Part shown: one piece after another, positions 54,442 to 63,159 of the stretch | How the letters are laid out: the number at the start of each line of letters is the position of its first letter | Position numbering within the stretch: position 1 is the stretch's first letter | Source: Nitrosospira sp. Nsp14 | GTDB taxonomy: Bacteria; Pseudomonadota; Gammaproteobacteria; Burkholderiales; Nitrosomonadaceae | Direction: 5' to 3' | Assembly (NCBI RefSeq): GCF_900113575.1 | Contig: NZ_FOPV01000007.1 | Span: forward strand, 1-64,000 | DNA length: 64,000 nt | Program-made: the position numbers and the translations under genes | The notes under the pieces: generated by a model | What the model was told of the DNA's origin: nothing | Seen by the model: the letters and a program-made list of their open reading frames with translations, nothing else | The model's database searches: none

Positions 54442-56046
54442 GTGCCGCAACTACATTTTGATACCCTGATCATCGGCAGCGGTCTCGCCGGCCTGACGCT
54501 TGCGCTCAATCTGGCATCCAGCAGAAAGGTCGGACTCATTACCAAAAAAGCGTTGCTCGACGGTGCCAGCGGTTGGGCCCAGGGGGGCATTGCCGCAACG
54601 CTGTCGGAAGAGGATTCGCCCGAAGCCCATATCCGGGATACGCTGGTTGCGGGGGCCGGCCTTTGTAACGAGGCGGTGACCAGCTACGTGGTGGAAAACG
54701 GACCCCAGGCCATCCAGTGGCTGATCAGGCAGGGCGTGCCATTTACCCGAGATCATGACAACGGTACGGGATATCATTTGACGCGGGAGGGCGGGCATAG
54801 TGTGCGGCGCGTCATCCATGCGGCGGATGCGACCGGGCAGGCGGTGCAACGCACCCTCATCGACCAGGCGCGCACCCATCCCAATATCACCGTGCTCGAG
54901 CATCATGTCGCAGTCGACCTCATTACCAGCGCCAAGTTGGGACCCCTCCGGGGGGTCGCCGAGGAGAAGAGCAACCGCTGCCATGGCGCCTATGTGCTGG
55001 ATAGCGCCACCGGCCAGGTGCGGACTATCGGGGCGGATAATACCGTGCTGGCGACGGGCGGCGCGGGGAAGGTATATCTCTACACAACTAATCCAGATAC
55101 CGCCACCGGCGACGGCATCGCCATGGGATGGCGGGCGGGTTGCCGCATCGCGAACATGGAATTCGTCCAGTTCCATCCCACCTGTCTTTACCATCCGCAT
55201 GCCAAGTCTTTTCTCATCAGCGAGGCGGTACGCGGAGAGGGCGGCGTGCTGAAACTCCCCGATGGGTCCCGTTTCATGCCTTGGCACGACTCGCGCGCGG
55301 AGCTTGCGCCGCGTGATATCGTCGCCCGTGCGATCGACTTCGAAATGAAAAAACGCGGGCTCGATTGCGTTTACCTGGATATCTCGCACAAGCCCGCGGA
55401 GTTCCTGAAGGAGCATTTCCCCAACATCTACAAGCGCTGCCTGGAATTCGGCATCGATATTACCAAACAGCCCATTCCTGTCGTGCCGGCAGCCCACTAT
55501 ACCTGTGGCGGCATCGTGACTGACTTGTACGGTAAGACCGACCTGGACAATTTATATGCGGTCGGGGAGACCGCGCACACCGGTCTTCACGGCGCCAACC
55601 GGCTGGCGAGCAACTCATTGCTGGAATGCCTGGTATTTGGCCAGGGGGCCGCGAGGGATATTACGGGGCGGGCGCCCGAGCCTCCCGTCGAGCTGCCCCG
55701 CTGGGACGAGAGCCGCGTAACCAATGCCGACGAAGAGATCGTCATCTCGCATAACTGGGATGAACTGCGACGTTTCATGTGGAGCTATGTCGGCATTGTC
55801 CGTACCACCAAGCGCCTGGAGCGGGCGCGGCGCCGAATCGAGTTGCTGCGCGAGGAAATCAACGAGTATTACGCAAACTTCCACGTCACCAGCGATCTGC
55901 TCGAGCTGCGAAACCTGGTGGATACCGCCGACCTGATCGTGCTGTGCGCCATGATGCGCCACGAAAGCCGCGGCCTGCACTACAGCCGGGACTATCCGGA
56001 ATTGTTGCCGCAGGCGAGGGATACGGTATTGAAACGGCAGGGCTGA
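54442..56046 (+). CDS. nadB: L-aspartate oxidase
   Basis: This 534-residue FAD enzyme oxidises L-aspartate to iminoaspartate, the first step of de novo NAD synthesis. The FAD loop is [35 protein letters not shown]-like [29 protein letters not shown] and [18 protein letters not shown] are family motifs. The start codon is GTG 54442, with only a weak ribosome binding site. nadA and nadC are not in the window. Confidence 0.97.
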   Translation: MPQLHFDTLIIGSGLAGLTLALNLASSRKVGLITKKALLDGASGWAQGGIAATLSEEDSPEAHIRDTLVAGAGLCNEAVTSYVVENGPQAIQWLIRQGVPFTRDHDNGTGYHLTREGGHSVRRVIHAADATGQAVQRTLIDQARTHPNITVLEHHVAVDLITSAKLGPLRGVAEEKSNRCHGAYVLDSATGQVRTIGADNTVLATGGAGKVYLYTTNPDTATGDGIAMGWRAGCRIANMEFVQFHPTCLYHPHAKSFLISEAVRGEGGVLKLPDGSRFMPWHDSRAELAPRDIVARAIDFEMKKRGLDCVYLDISHKPAEFLKEHFPNIYKRCLEFGIDITKQPIPVVPAAHYTCGGIVTDLYGKTDLDNLYAVGETAHTGLHGANRLASNSLLECLVFGQGAARDITGRAPEPPVELPRWDESRVTNADEEIVISHNWDELRRFMWSYVGIVRTTKRLERARRRIELLREEINEYYANFHVTSDLLELRNLVDTADLIVLCAMMRHESRGLHYSRDYPELLPQARDTVLKRQG

Positions 56047-56150
56047 GGCAACGGGCTGCACCGCCCCAGACACTGAACAAAAGTAAAGAATTGGCAAGGA
56101 GATGTTGTGTAGATTCAGCAGTAATTACAAGGCGAGCTGGTTCTGCCATA

Positions 56151-56849
56151 TCACTCGATGCGATCTTTTTTTGCAAGGTTGTGCCTCGCGCACAGCAATT
56201 GCACGTTCGTGGCTGTTAATGAAGTTCCCCCTTTAGCAAACGGAAGGATATGGTCGAAATGTAGTTCGTCCGTAGCGCTGCAAAGTGAGCACTTGCCCCC
56301 ATCACGTTTCCACACCTCAAGCTTGACGTGAGTGGGAATAATACGGCGTCGTTGCGCATCGAGCTGTACCGGTTGCTCAAAGTCATCTTCACCTTCCACT
56401 GCAATGAGTTTGAATTTGCAGACGGTACGGAAGTCGTCGGGTTCAATCCATGAATCAAGGAGATGAAAAACCCCGTTGTACGACCAAATACCTGGACGAA
56501 TTTTTTCGTAGACTCTCACTCGCTCGGGATGACGCTGACCGAATTTTGTGGCTTGGGCAGCGGCGTGGAATTTGCCGTTTTGCGTGAGTCCACCACTTGG
56601 ATACTTGAGAGGTTGGTCAACGATTTTGGGATTGGGAAATAAGGTGCTCTTCGGTATGTCGTGACCTTCATACACTAGCGTTATTCCAGAGTCTTCTAGA
56701 TAATCGCGATAAGGTGCATTAGGTCTGAGGGACATAAGAATGACCGAGTGGCTGCCGCCTAAACCGTAATTCATGCCTTGTTGCAAGCTTATGCCTTCAC
56801 GTCTGCACATTTCGTTATATGAAATTATGTTGTCACGCACGGCATCCAT
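56151..56849 (-). CDS. SRA(YDG)-HNH nuclease, modification-dependent type
   Basis: This 232-residue protein has an N-terminal SRA/YDG-like domain (GGSHSVILMS, ITLVYEGHDIPK, LTQNGKFHAAA, ERVRVYEKIRPGIWSYNGVF). A C-terminal HNH domain has zinc cysteines KCSLC and catalytic HFDHILPFAKGG ... NVQLLCARHN. SRA domains flip modified cytosines, and SRA-HNH fusions cut DNA carrying 5mC or 5hmC. No methyltransferase is nearby. ATG 56849 has AAGGA upstream; GTG 56897 would add 16 residues. Confidence 0.85.
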   Translation of the reverse strand: MDAVRDNIISYNEMCRREGISLQQGMNYGLGGSHSVILMSLRPNAPYRDYLEDSGITLVYEGHDIPKSTLFPNPKIVDQPLKYPSGGLTQNGKFHAAAQATKFGQRHPERVRVYEKIRPGIWSYNGVFHLLDSWIEPDDFRTVCKFKLIAVEGEDDFEQPVQLDAQRRRIIPTHVKLEVWKRDGGKCSLCSATDELHFDHILPFAKGGTSLTATNVQLLCARHNLAKKDRIE

Positions 56850-56963
56850 ATGGTCTTGTTCCTTAGCCTCTTTCTTAAACTTTATGGCTGAATTCACAAC
56901 GGTTTGGCCTAAGAGCTATTATGGCAGGTTTAAGTATTTACTCAGCAATTTTGGGGCGCTCCA

Positions 56964-57404
56964 TTAATCTCTCCCGCACACCTCTGTGGTTTCAATCGTA
57001 AATTCGCACGGTTCCGGTTTCTCACCCATCCACCGATGGCGATCCATCGGCCCGGAGCATCCCGCATCCTCGAGCAGGGCGCGAGTACCTGATGTATCGC
57101 ATACCAGCACTACCGAGTGGCGCGCGTGCCGCAGCACCCGGACCGTGTAGTCTTTGAAATTATCCACGAGTGCGGGATCCTGCCGCGTGGCGAGCGTCAG
57201 CAGTTCGCGTTCGTCAAGTCCCGTTGGCGGATTCTTGTAGCGGACGGTGGATTCCACCGCAGCTGATAACTTCGTCAGCGCGGAGGCCTTGATGTACATT
57301 TCTTCCCTGTCGGGACGCTGCTTAATCGGTGCGCAACCCACCGCGAAGGAAAGCAAGAACACAACCGCAGCAGTAGCTGTAACAGGCGTCCGTATCGTGG
57401 TCAC
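56964..57404 (-). CDS. Small lipoprotein of unknown function
   Basis: This 146-residue protein has a lipoprotein signal with lipobox AVGC (Cys24) followed by APIKQRP. The body shows RHSVVLVCDTSGTRALLEDAGC and a Cys-containing tail, so a disulfide is possible. The GTG start overlaps the stop of the phospholipase-like gene by 4 bp, so the two are translated together. No family recognised. Confidence 0.72.
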   Translation of the reverse strand: MTTIRTPVTATAAVVFLLSFAVGCAPIKQRPDREEMYIKASALTKLSAAVESTVRYKNPPTGLDERELLTLATRQDPALVDNFKDYTVRVLRHARHSVVLVCDTSGTRALLEDAGCSGPMDRHRWMGEKPEPCEFTIETTEVCGRD

Positions 57405-58339
57405 GCCAGTTTTTTCTCCTGCCAGTACACGTAACTGCCGGTTTGGTCGCGCCCGGTGTCGAGGTTCCAGTTAACCGCCGCGGTCTGGTAAGTGTTGCTG
57501 TTCCTGAACACGGCATCGGCAACGTGTGCCCACGCATCCAGCACGTTTTCCATCGCCCGGTCGAATATCTGGTCATAATGCATCGCGCCGAGCGGCGTTT
57601 CGAGTGCCTCCAGATATTGCGGATCGAGATCGCTGATGGCCGGATAGGTCAAGCCGATATTGGCCGCGACATGGCGGGCAAAGGGGGGAAGGGCGTTGCC
57701 TTCTTCGGCTTTATCGACGATAAACTTGAAAGAGCCATGCCAGTCGTCGATGACCGGCGGCTGGGTTTGATAGGCGTCGGAGTAGCACACCTCAAGCATG
57801 CGCTGCCACGTACCGGCAACAGCCGTGTCGAGCTTTCCGCTGCCAGGGGGCGCACAGCAGCCCCAGATCCCCGAATCGAGGTGTTCGGCCAGGCCTATTT
57901 CACCGATGTTCAGCCGCTGGAAGATATAGGCGTCCTGGTGCATTTCGCAGATTCGGTGCCTTCCCTTGTTCTTCTGGTATTCACCCACCTTCAGCTCGAC
58001 GACAGGATGGATGGTGACGTCGGTCACGACATGGCTGGTGTAGCCCAGCACCCACGCAAACGTCTTTTGCTGCGACGGACCGTCGAGCTTTCTGATCAGG
58101 TCGATGCCCGTTTTGACCATGTCGCCGGTTTTCTGGTAGTGCATGCGGTCAGCCCACTGACACGCATCGGGATGGGAAATATCGAGATAAGGATAGTCCG
58201 GGCTGATCGCACCGAGTTCGCAAAAACGGAAGTAGTCGAGTACCGGAACAATGGCTTCAGGCGGGAAGCCATGGCTTTCAAGGCGGGCCGGCTCCCGGAC
58301 CAGGTTGACCAGCGTCAGGTGTGCATATGCACCAGGCAT
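57401..58339 (-). CDS. Zinc-dependent phospholipase C-like protein
   Basis: Starting at ATG 58339 this is 312 residues. The pattern of the zinc-dependent PLC / S1-P1-like fold is seen in MPGAYAHLTLVN, ELGAISPDYPYLDIS, WADRMHYQKTG and WVLGYTSHVVTDVTIHPVVE, which supply several conserved His and Asp ligands. The substrate may be a phospholipid but is unproven. The frame opens far upstream (58579), but that part looks non-coding. It is coupled to the lipoprotein gene. Confidence 0.8.
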   Translation of the reverse strand: MPGAYAHLTLVNLVREPARLESHGFPPEAIVPVLDYFRFCELGAISPDYPYLDISHPDACQWADRMHYQKTGDMVKTGIDLIRKLDGPSQQKTFAWVLGYTSHVVTDVTIHPVVELKVGEYQKNKGRHRICEMHQDAYIFQRLNIGEIGLAEHLDSGIWGCCAPPGSGKLDTAVAGTWQRMLEVCYSDAYQTQPPVIDDWHGSFKFIVDKAEEGNALPPFARHVAANIGLTYPAISDLDPQYLEALETPLGAMHYDQIFDRAMENVLDAWAHVADAVFRNSNTYQTAAVNWNLDTGRDQTGSYVYWQEKKLA

Positions 58340-58677
58340 TAATGGGCTACGACGATAGGTTGTTGGGTCATGAGTATTTTCATCCTGGGGAATGCGCTTG
58401 CGACAGCGCGGTGAGATGGCATTGAAGCGGTCATTGCCTGTATTTTCTCCTAATTTAACAGAGCTGCAACATCCACGGAGGTCTTTCATTACATGGAAAC
58501 ACCGTCTTCCCGCTCCTCGGGCCATCGGGCGGGGCCGCCGGACCCACCTACCGGCGCCAATCTCAACAATGCCCCACAAACAGCCAGCAAGGCTCTATTC
58601 GATTGCTCAGGCGATGGATATGCGCCTCATTCGCGTAAAGTCTTGCCATAACGCCGCCAATACGTTACTAAGACTGG
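58340..58677. other. Divergent intergenic region
   Basis: This 338-bp gap lies between the phospholipase-like gene (minus) and the ABC transporter gene (plus) and should carry both promoters. A possible N-terminal extension of the phospholipase frame crosses it, but its composition is unlike the gene. Nothing else was recognised. Confidence 0.4.
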
Positions 58678-60507
58678 ATGTTTAATTACTTCGAGAAAAA
58701 GCTTTACCCCTATCCCGATATCGAGGAAACGGTACCCCCGAAAGGATTTTTGGTATTCGTATGGGAAGCCACCAGCGGCGTGCGGCGCTATCTGGTCGCG
58801 ATGACCTTGCTCACTGCGGCGATAGGCGCTTTCGAGGCATTATTCTTCGCCATTCTGGGAAAAATCGTGGATTGGCTAAGCCGCATACCGCCCGCGCTAT
58901 TATGGGAGCAGGAGCAGTCGACGCTGCTTCTGTTCGCCGGGTTATTGGCGGTGAGCCCGGTTTTGGTGGGCTTGCAGAACCTTTTCAAGCACCAGGTGCT
59001 AGGCGGCAACTTTCCGATGCGGCTGCGATGGAACTTCCATCGCCTGATGCTTAACCAGAGCATGAATTTTTATCAGGATGAATTCGCCGGCCGTGTGGCT
59101 GCCAAAGTCATGCAAACTGCGCTGGCACTGCGGGATGTTTGCTTCATCCTCGGCGACATCCTGGTGTATGTGACGATCTATTTTTTCACCCTGGTTTTGG
59201 TGGTCGGTAATTTTAGCGGCTGGCTGTCCCTGCCTTTTATCGCGTGGTTTGTCCTTTATGCCGCCGCATTGCGGTTTTTCGTGCCGCGGCTGAGCCGCGT
59301 CTCCCAATCCCAGGCCGATGCGCGCGCCCTCATGACGGGGCGCATCAGCGACGCCTACACCAATATCGCCACCGTAAAGCTGTTTTCGCATGCTGGCAGG
59401 GAAGCAGGTTATGCAAGATCGGCGATGCAGGATTTTCTAAAGACCGTATACAAGCAGATGCAATTGGTGACCAGCTTTGAAATCGTCAATCAAACCATGG
59501 GAGCGCTTCTGATCATCAGCACGACATGGGTCGCGCTGATGTTGTGGACCGAAAACGCGATAGGCGTGGGGGCGGTTGCGGCGGCAGGCGCGATGGCGCT
59601 GCGACTCAACGGAATGTCCCACTGGGTAATGTGGGAGATGGCATCGTTATTTGAACAGGTAGGCACGGTGCGGGATGGGATCGAAACGCTATCGCGTCCG
59701 CACGTGGTGACGGATGTTGCCGACGCAAAACCTCTTCAGATCCGCAAGGCGGATATCCGCTTCGAGGACGTACTGTTCTGTTATGGTGGGACGAAGCCGG
59801 TCATCGATCATCTTTTGCTCCATGTCAGGCCGGGCGAGAAAATCGGGCTAGTTGGGCGGTCGGGGGCGGGCAAGTCCACGCTAGTCAATCTGCTGCTGAG
59901 GTTTTATGACATCGAGCAGGGGCGCATACTGATCGATGGGCAGGATATCAAGCACGTCACCCAGAATAGCTTGCGTGCCAATATCGGGATGGTCACGCAG
60001 GATACCTCCCTTCTGCATCGCTCGGTGCGGGAGAATATTCTATACGGTAGGCCGGACGCGACGGACGCGGATATGATAGCCGCTGCAAAAAGAGCCGAAG
60101 CCGACGACTTCATTATGAGCCTGACTGATCCCGCGGGACGCGCCGGCTATGATGCGCATGTCGGGGAGCGCGGGGTGAAGCTTTCCGGTGGCCAGCGGCA
60201 ACGGATTGCAATCGCGCGCGTCATGCTCAAAGATGCGCCTATTCTCCTGTTGGACGAAGCCACCAGCGCCCTGGACTCGGAAGTGGAGTCGGTTATCCAG
60301 TCGAGTTTATACCGATTGATGGAAGGCAAGACCGTCATTGCTATTGCACACCGCCTGTCGACAATTGCGGCGATGGATCGTCTGGTCGTGATGGATAAGG
60401 GGAGGGTGGCGGAGGAAGGGAGCCATCAGGCGCTCATCGAGCGCGGCGGTCTCTATGCTCGCCTGTGGAGCCACCAGAGCGGCGGTTTTCTGGGCGAAGA
60501 AGCGTAG
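58678..60507 (+). CDS. ABC half-transporter (MsbA-like, exporter type)
   Basis: This 609-residue protein has six membrane helices in residues about 30-330. An ATPase domain follows: Walker A GRSGAGKSTL, signature LSGGQRQRIAIARV, Walker B ILLLDEATSALD and H-loop IAHRLST. All catalytic motifs are intact. It should act as a homodimer exporting a lipid or other hydrophobic compound; substrate unknown. It stands alone, convergent with the FAD protein gene. Confidence 0.92.
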   Translation: MFNYFEKKLYPYPDIEETVPPKGFLVFVWEATSGVRRYLVAMTLLTAAIGAFEALFFAILGKIVDWLSRIPPALLWEQEQSTLLLFAGLLAVSPVLVGLQNLFKHQVLGGNFPMRLRWNFHRLMLNQSMNFYQDEFAGRVAAKVMQTALALRDVCFILGDILVYVTIYFFTLVLVVGNFSGWLSLPFIAWFVLYAAALRFFVPRLSRVSQSQADARALMTGRISDAYTNIATVKLFSHAGREAGYARSAMQDFLKTVYKQMQLVTSFEIVNQTMGALLIISTTWVALMLWTENAIGVGAVAAAGAMALRLNGMSHWVMWEMASLFEQVGTVRDGIETLSRPHVVTDVADAKPLQIRKADIRFEDVLFCYGGTKPVIDHLLLHVRPGEKIGLVGRSGAGKSTLVNLLLRFYDIEQGRILIDGQDIKHVTQNSLRANIGMVTQDTSLLHRSVRENILYGRPDATDADMIAAAKRAEADDFIMSLTDPAGRAGYDAHVGERGVKLSGGQRQRIAIARVMLKDAPILLLDEATSALDSEVESVIQSSLYRLMEGKTVIAIAHRLSTIAAMDRLVVMDKGRVAEEGSHQALIERGGLYARLWSHQSGGFLGEEA

Positions 60508-60551
60508 CAGGTTGCGTCCAAATGAAAGGGGGTTGATCGGGCATTGCGTCG

Positions 60552-61982
60552 CTATCGCGGAGCGGTTCCTTCTTGTTTTTCTGGGCGGTCGCTAGTCAGC
60601 CGTTCTGCCAGACGCCGGGCATGGACCCGCAGTTCGGGAACGGCGATCGCCTCCCAGAAGCGGGCCTTCAGCATGGGTCCGATATAGAAAAGGTTTTCTG
60701 CCGGACGGCCCTGGCGGTTGATCACTTGGTAATCGTCATTTACTTCGAATCCAATCCTGGTCGGATCCTGTTGCAGGTATCCTTCGTCCCGCAACTGAAC
60801 CACCAACGGTACGGTCACCTTGCTGATATCGCAATTCGGCCCAGTGCAATTGACCACCCGGCTTATGTTCAACTCGCGGAGATGACCGGTATGGCGTTCC
60901 CGTATCTTGATCGATAAATTACTGCCATTCACCACGCAACCCTGGATGTAACCGGCTACCGCTTCCACCTGGCCCGATTCGATCATGCTGCTCAGGCGCA
61001 AATGAGCGGACGGCGCGAGCCGATGACGATGAATATCCCAGTAAGCGACAGCGCGAGAAAGAAATCTTTTCCGCTCTTCCAGCGGGAACTGCCTCCATAT
61101 TTGCGGCGTATAGGGGCGGAGAAGGTTGATAATGTCGCGCCAGTCGCCGCCGCGCGTAGCATTTTTCCTGATTTCCGAACGCAGCGCGCGAGAATAGGCC
61201 CGCACGGTGGGGGGCAAATTCTCGAGAAAAGGTGGAAAACCTGCTGCGGCCGGCGGTTTTGGGTTGAAACGATGGGGCTGTGGAAAAAGCCCGTGCCGGG
61301 AAACCAGATAAATTTTTGGGGTATCGCTAATGCTGGTGAGCCGGAACAGCACATCGAGGGCTGTTAATCCCATCCCCAGAAGCGCTATCGGGGCCTCGCC
61401 ATAGCTGCGCTCCAGCGCCGCGGAATCCCACGGATTGCCGATATAGGCGCTTGTTTTATGTAGGCCGGCAATGGGAGCGGGATTCAGCGGAGGAAAATGG
61501 CCGAGTGCGAGAACAACCTGGTGGGCGCGGATGCTCCGTCCATTCGCAAGATCGATTTGATAAGCGTTATCGCCAGGTTGCTGTCGAACAGCGATTGCTT
61601 CGCCATGGACCTTCTCCAACGACGTTCCGCGGTTTCGTTCCGCCTCCTGCCGCAGGGTAAGTTCCAGGTAGTCGCCGTAAAGCCGTCTCGACGCAAAGGT
61701 CGCAGAGTTGAAAGCCGGATCGATATGCTGGCAAAACCGGACAAAATGGCCGGGGTCGTCCGCCAGCGCGCTCATATTGCCGGCAGGGACGTTCAATAAA
61801 AAATTATCGTCCCAGGTACCGTAAGCAAGCCCCCGCCCCGGCCTGGTGCCGCGATCAACGAGAATGATGCGGAGCGCGTCCCCCGGATTCTGACGGAGGA
61901 GGTTGACAGCAGTCAGCGCGCCGGAGAAACCGGCGCCAACTATGGCAATTATTTTTGTTGGCGAAGAGGAGTTATCACTCAT
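60552..61982 (-). CDS. FAD/NAD(P)-binding protein
   Basis: This 476-residue protein begins with a Rossmann FAD motif (IAIVGAGFSGALTAVNLL) and the family stretch GRGLAYGTWDDNFLLNVPAGNM. A second nucleotide-binding region IALLGMGLTALDVLF lies near 205, and VVNCTGPNCD near 390. This is the 'FAD-NAD(P)-binding' family related to SidA-like monooxygenases and HI0933-like oxidoreductases. The reaction is unknown. It is separated from cysB by 181 bp with a purine-rich stretch. Confidence 0.82.
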   Translation of the reverse strand: MSDNSSSPTKIIAIVGAGFSGALTAVNLLRQNPGDALRIILVDRGTRPGRGLAYGTWDDNFLLNVPAGNMSALADDPGHFVRFCQHIDPAFNSATFASRRLYGDYLELTLRQEAERNRGTSLEKVHGEAIAVRQQPGDNAYQIDLANGRSIRAHQVVLALGHFPPLNPAPIAGLHKTSAYIGNPWDSAALERSYGEAPIALLGMGLTALDVLFRLTSISDTPKIYLVSRHGLFPQPHRFNPKPPAAAGFPPFLENLPPTVRAYSRALRSEIRKNATRGGDWRDIINLLRPYTPQIWRQFPLEERKRFLSRAVAYWDIHRHRLAPSAHLRLSSMIESGQVEAVAGYIQGCVVNGSNLSIKIRERHTGHLRELNISRVVNCTGPNCDISKVTVPLVVQLRDEGYLQQDPTRIGFEVNDDYQVINRQGRPAENLFYIGPMLKARFWEAIAVPELRVHARRLAERLTSDRPEKQEGTAPR

Positions 61983-62163
61983 CAGGCACTCGTTGCCAAA
62001 AGGTAGTAGGTAAAAGGGAAAAGGTAACAGTAAGGGGTAAGAGGTAAGGAGCGCGGGTGCCCGGATCAGGTAGCTTCAAAGCGGCAGCGAGGGAAAAGCC
62101 GCATGCACATGCGTTGGCTGACTAAATAGTCCGGGTAATAAACCGGGGGATGAACCTGTGGTG

Positions 62164-63123
62164 TCAACTTGCCGCCGCTCCATTGTCGAGTTCCACATCC
62201 GCCTCAGGCTTGACCCCTAAACGAATTGCCTCTTCAGTCAGCGAGGGCAGGCAAAGCTCAATGAAGCGGTAGGCGTACCCGCGTAGGTAGTGTCCACGCC
62301 GGACGGAAATATTGGTTGTATTCATCTGAAAGAGATGCGAACTATCGAGTAGATGGAGTCGTGTATCGCGCGCCGGGTTGAATGCCATTGAGGCGACAAT
62401 GCCCACGCCCATACCGAGTTCGACGTAGGTTTTGATGACATCCGCATCGAGTGCCGACATGGCGATATCGAGTATCAGACCTGCCTTGGCAAATGTTTCA
62501 TCGATCCCTGAACGGCCGGTAAAGCCTTCGTGATAGGTGATGATGGGAAACTCGGCAATCGCTTCGAGCGTAAGCGGACGCACGGACTCCAACGGATGCC
62601 CGGGCGGAACGATGACGGCATGATGCCAAGAGTAGTAGGGAAAAGATGCCAGTTCCGTCACGCTCTCCAGCGCCTCGGTCGCAATGCCAATATCGGCGAT
62701 GCCGTCGAGCAGCATCGAAACGATTTCGCCGGGACTGGATTGATGCAGGACCAGATGAACCTGCGGGAATGCCTTCTTGAACTGGGTCACCACTGAGGGC
62801 AGCGCATAGCGAGCCTGCGTATGCGTGGTAGCGATGATCAAGCGGCCCTGGTCCCGCTTGCTGAACTGCTCAGCCAGCCGCTTCACGTTTTTTACATCCA
62901 GCAATATGCGCTCCACGACCTCCACCAGCTCCTTGCCGGGATCGGTCAACCCCAGCAGCCGCTTGCCCTTGCGTACGAACAATTCGACGCCCAGCTCGTC
63001 TTCGAGGTCCTTTATGTGCTTGCTTACGCCGGATTGGGAGGTGAACAGGGCGTTTGCCGCGTCGGTGAGGTTGAAGTTCTGCCGGACCGTTTCCCGGATG
63101 ATGCGCAGCTGCTGAAAATTCAT
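62164..63123 (-). CDS. cysB: LysR-type regulator CysB
   Basis: This 319-residue protein has the winged helix MNFQQLRIIRETVRQNFNLT ... SQSGVSKHIKDLEDELG and a periplasmic-binding-like effector domain with TTHTQARYALP, typical of CysB, which senses N-acetylserine and activates sulfate assimilation. It follows the epsC-type gene by 36 bp on the same strand. If that gene is dead, the local supply of the CysB inducer is affected. Confidence 0.94.
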   Translation of the reverse strand: MNFQQLRIIRETVRQNFNLTDAANALFTSQSGVSKHIKDLEDELGVELFVRKGKRLLGLTDPGKELVEVVERILLDVKNVKRLAEQFSKRDQGRLIIATTHTQARYALPSVVTQFKKAFPQVHLVLHQSSPGEIVSMLLDGIADIGIATEALESVTELASFPYYSWHHAVIVPPGHPLESVRPLTLEAIAEFPIITYHEGFTGRSGIDETFAKAGLILDIAMSALDADVIKTYVELGMGVGIVASMAFNPARDTRLHLLDSSHLFQMNTTNISVRRGHYLRGYAYRFIELCLPSLTEEAIRLGVKPEADVELDNGAAAS

Positions 63124-63159
63124 ATTTATTATTCTGCAAGAGTGGTATCGAACAAAGGG

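Noticed and set aside
54451-55497. 348-codon minus-strand ORF inside nadB
   Set aside because: It is a shadow of the GC-rich nadB frame; the plus-strand protein carries every L-aspartate oxidase motif.
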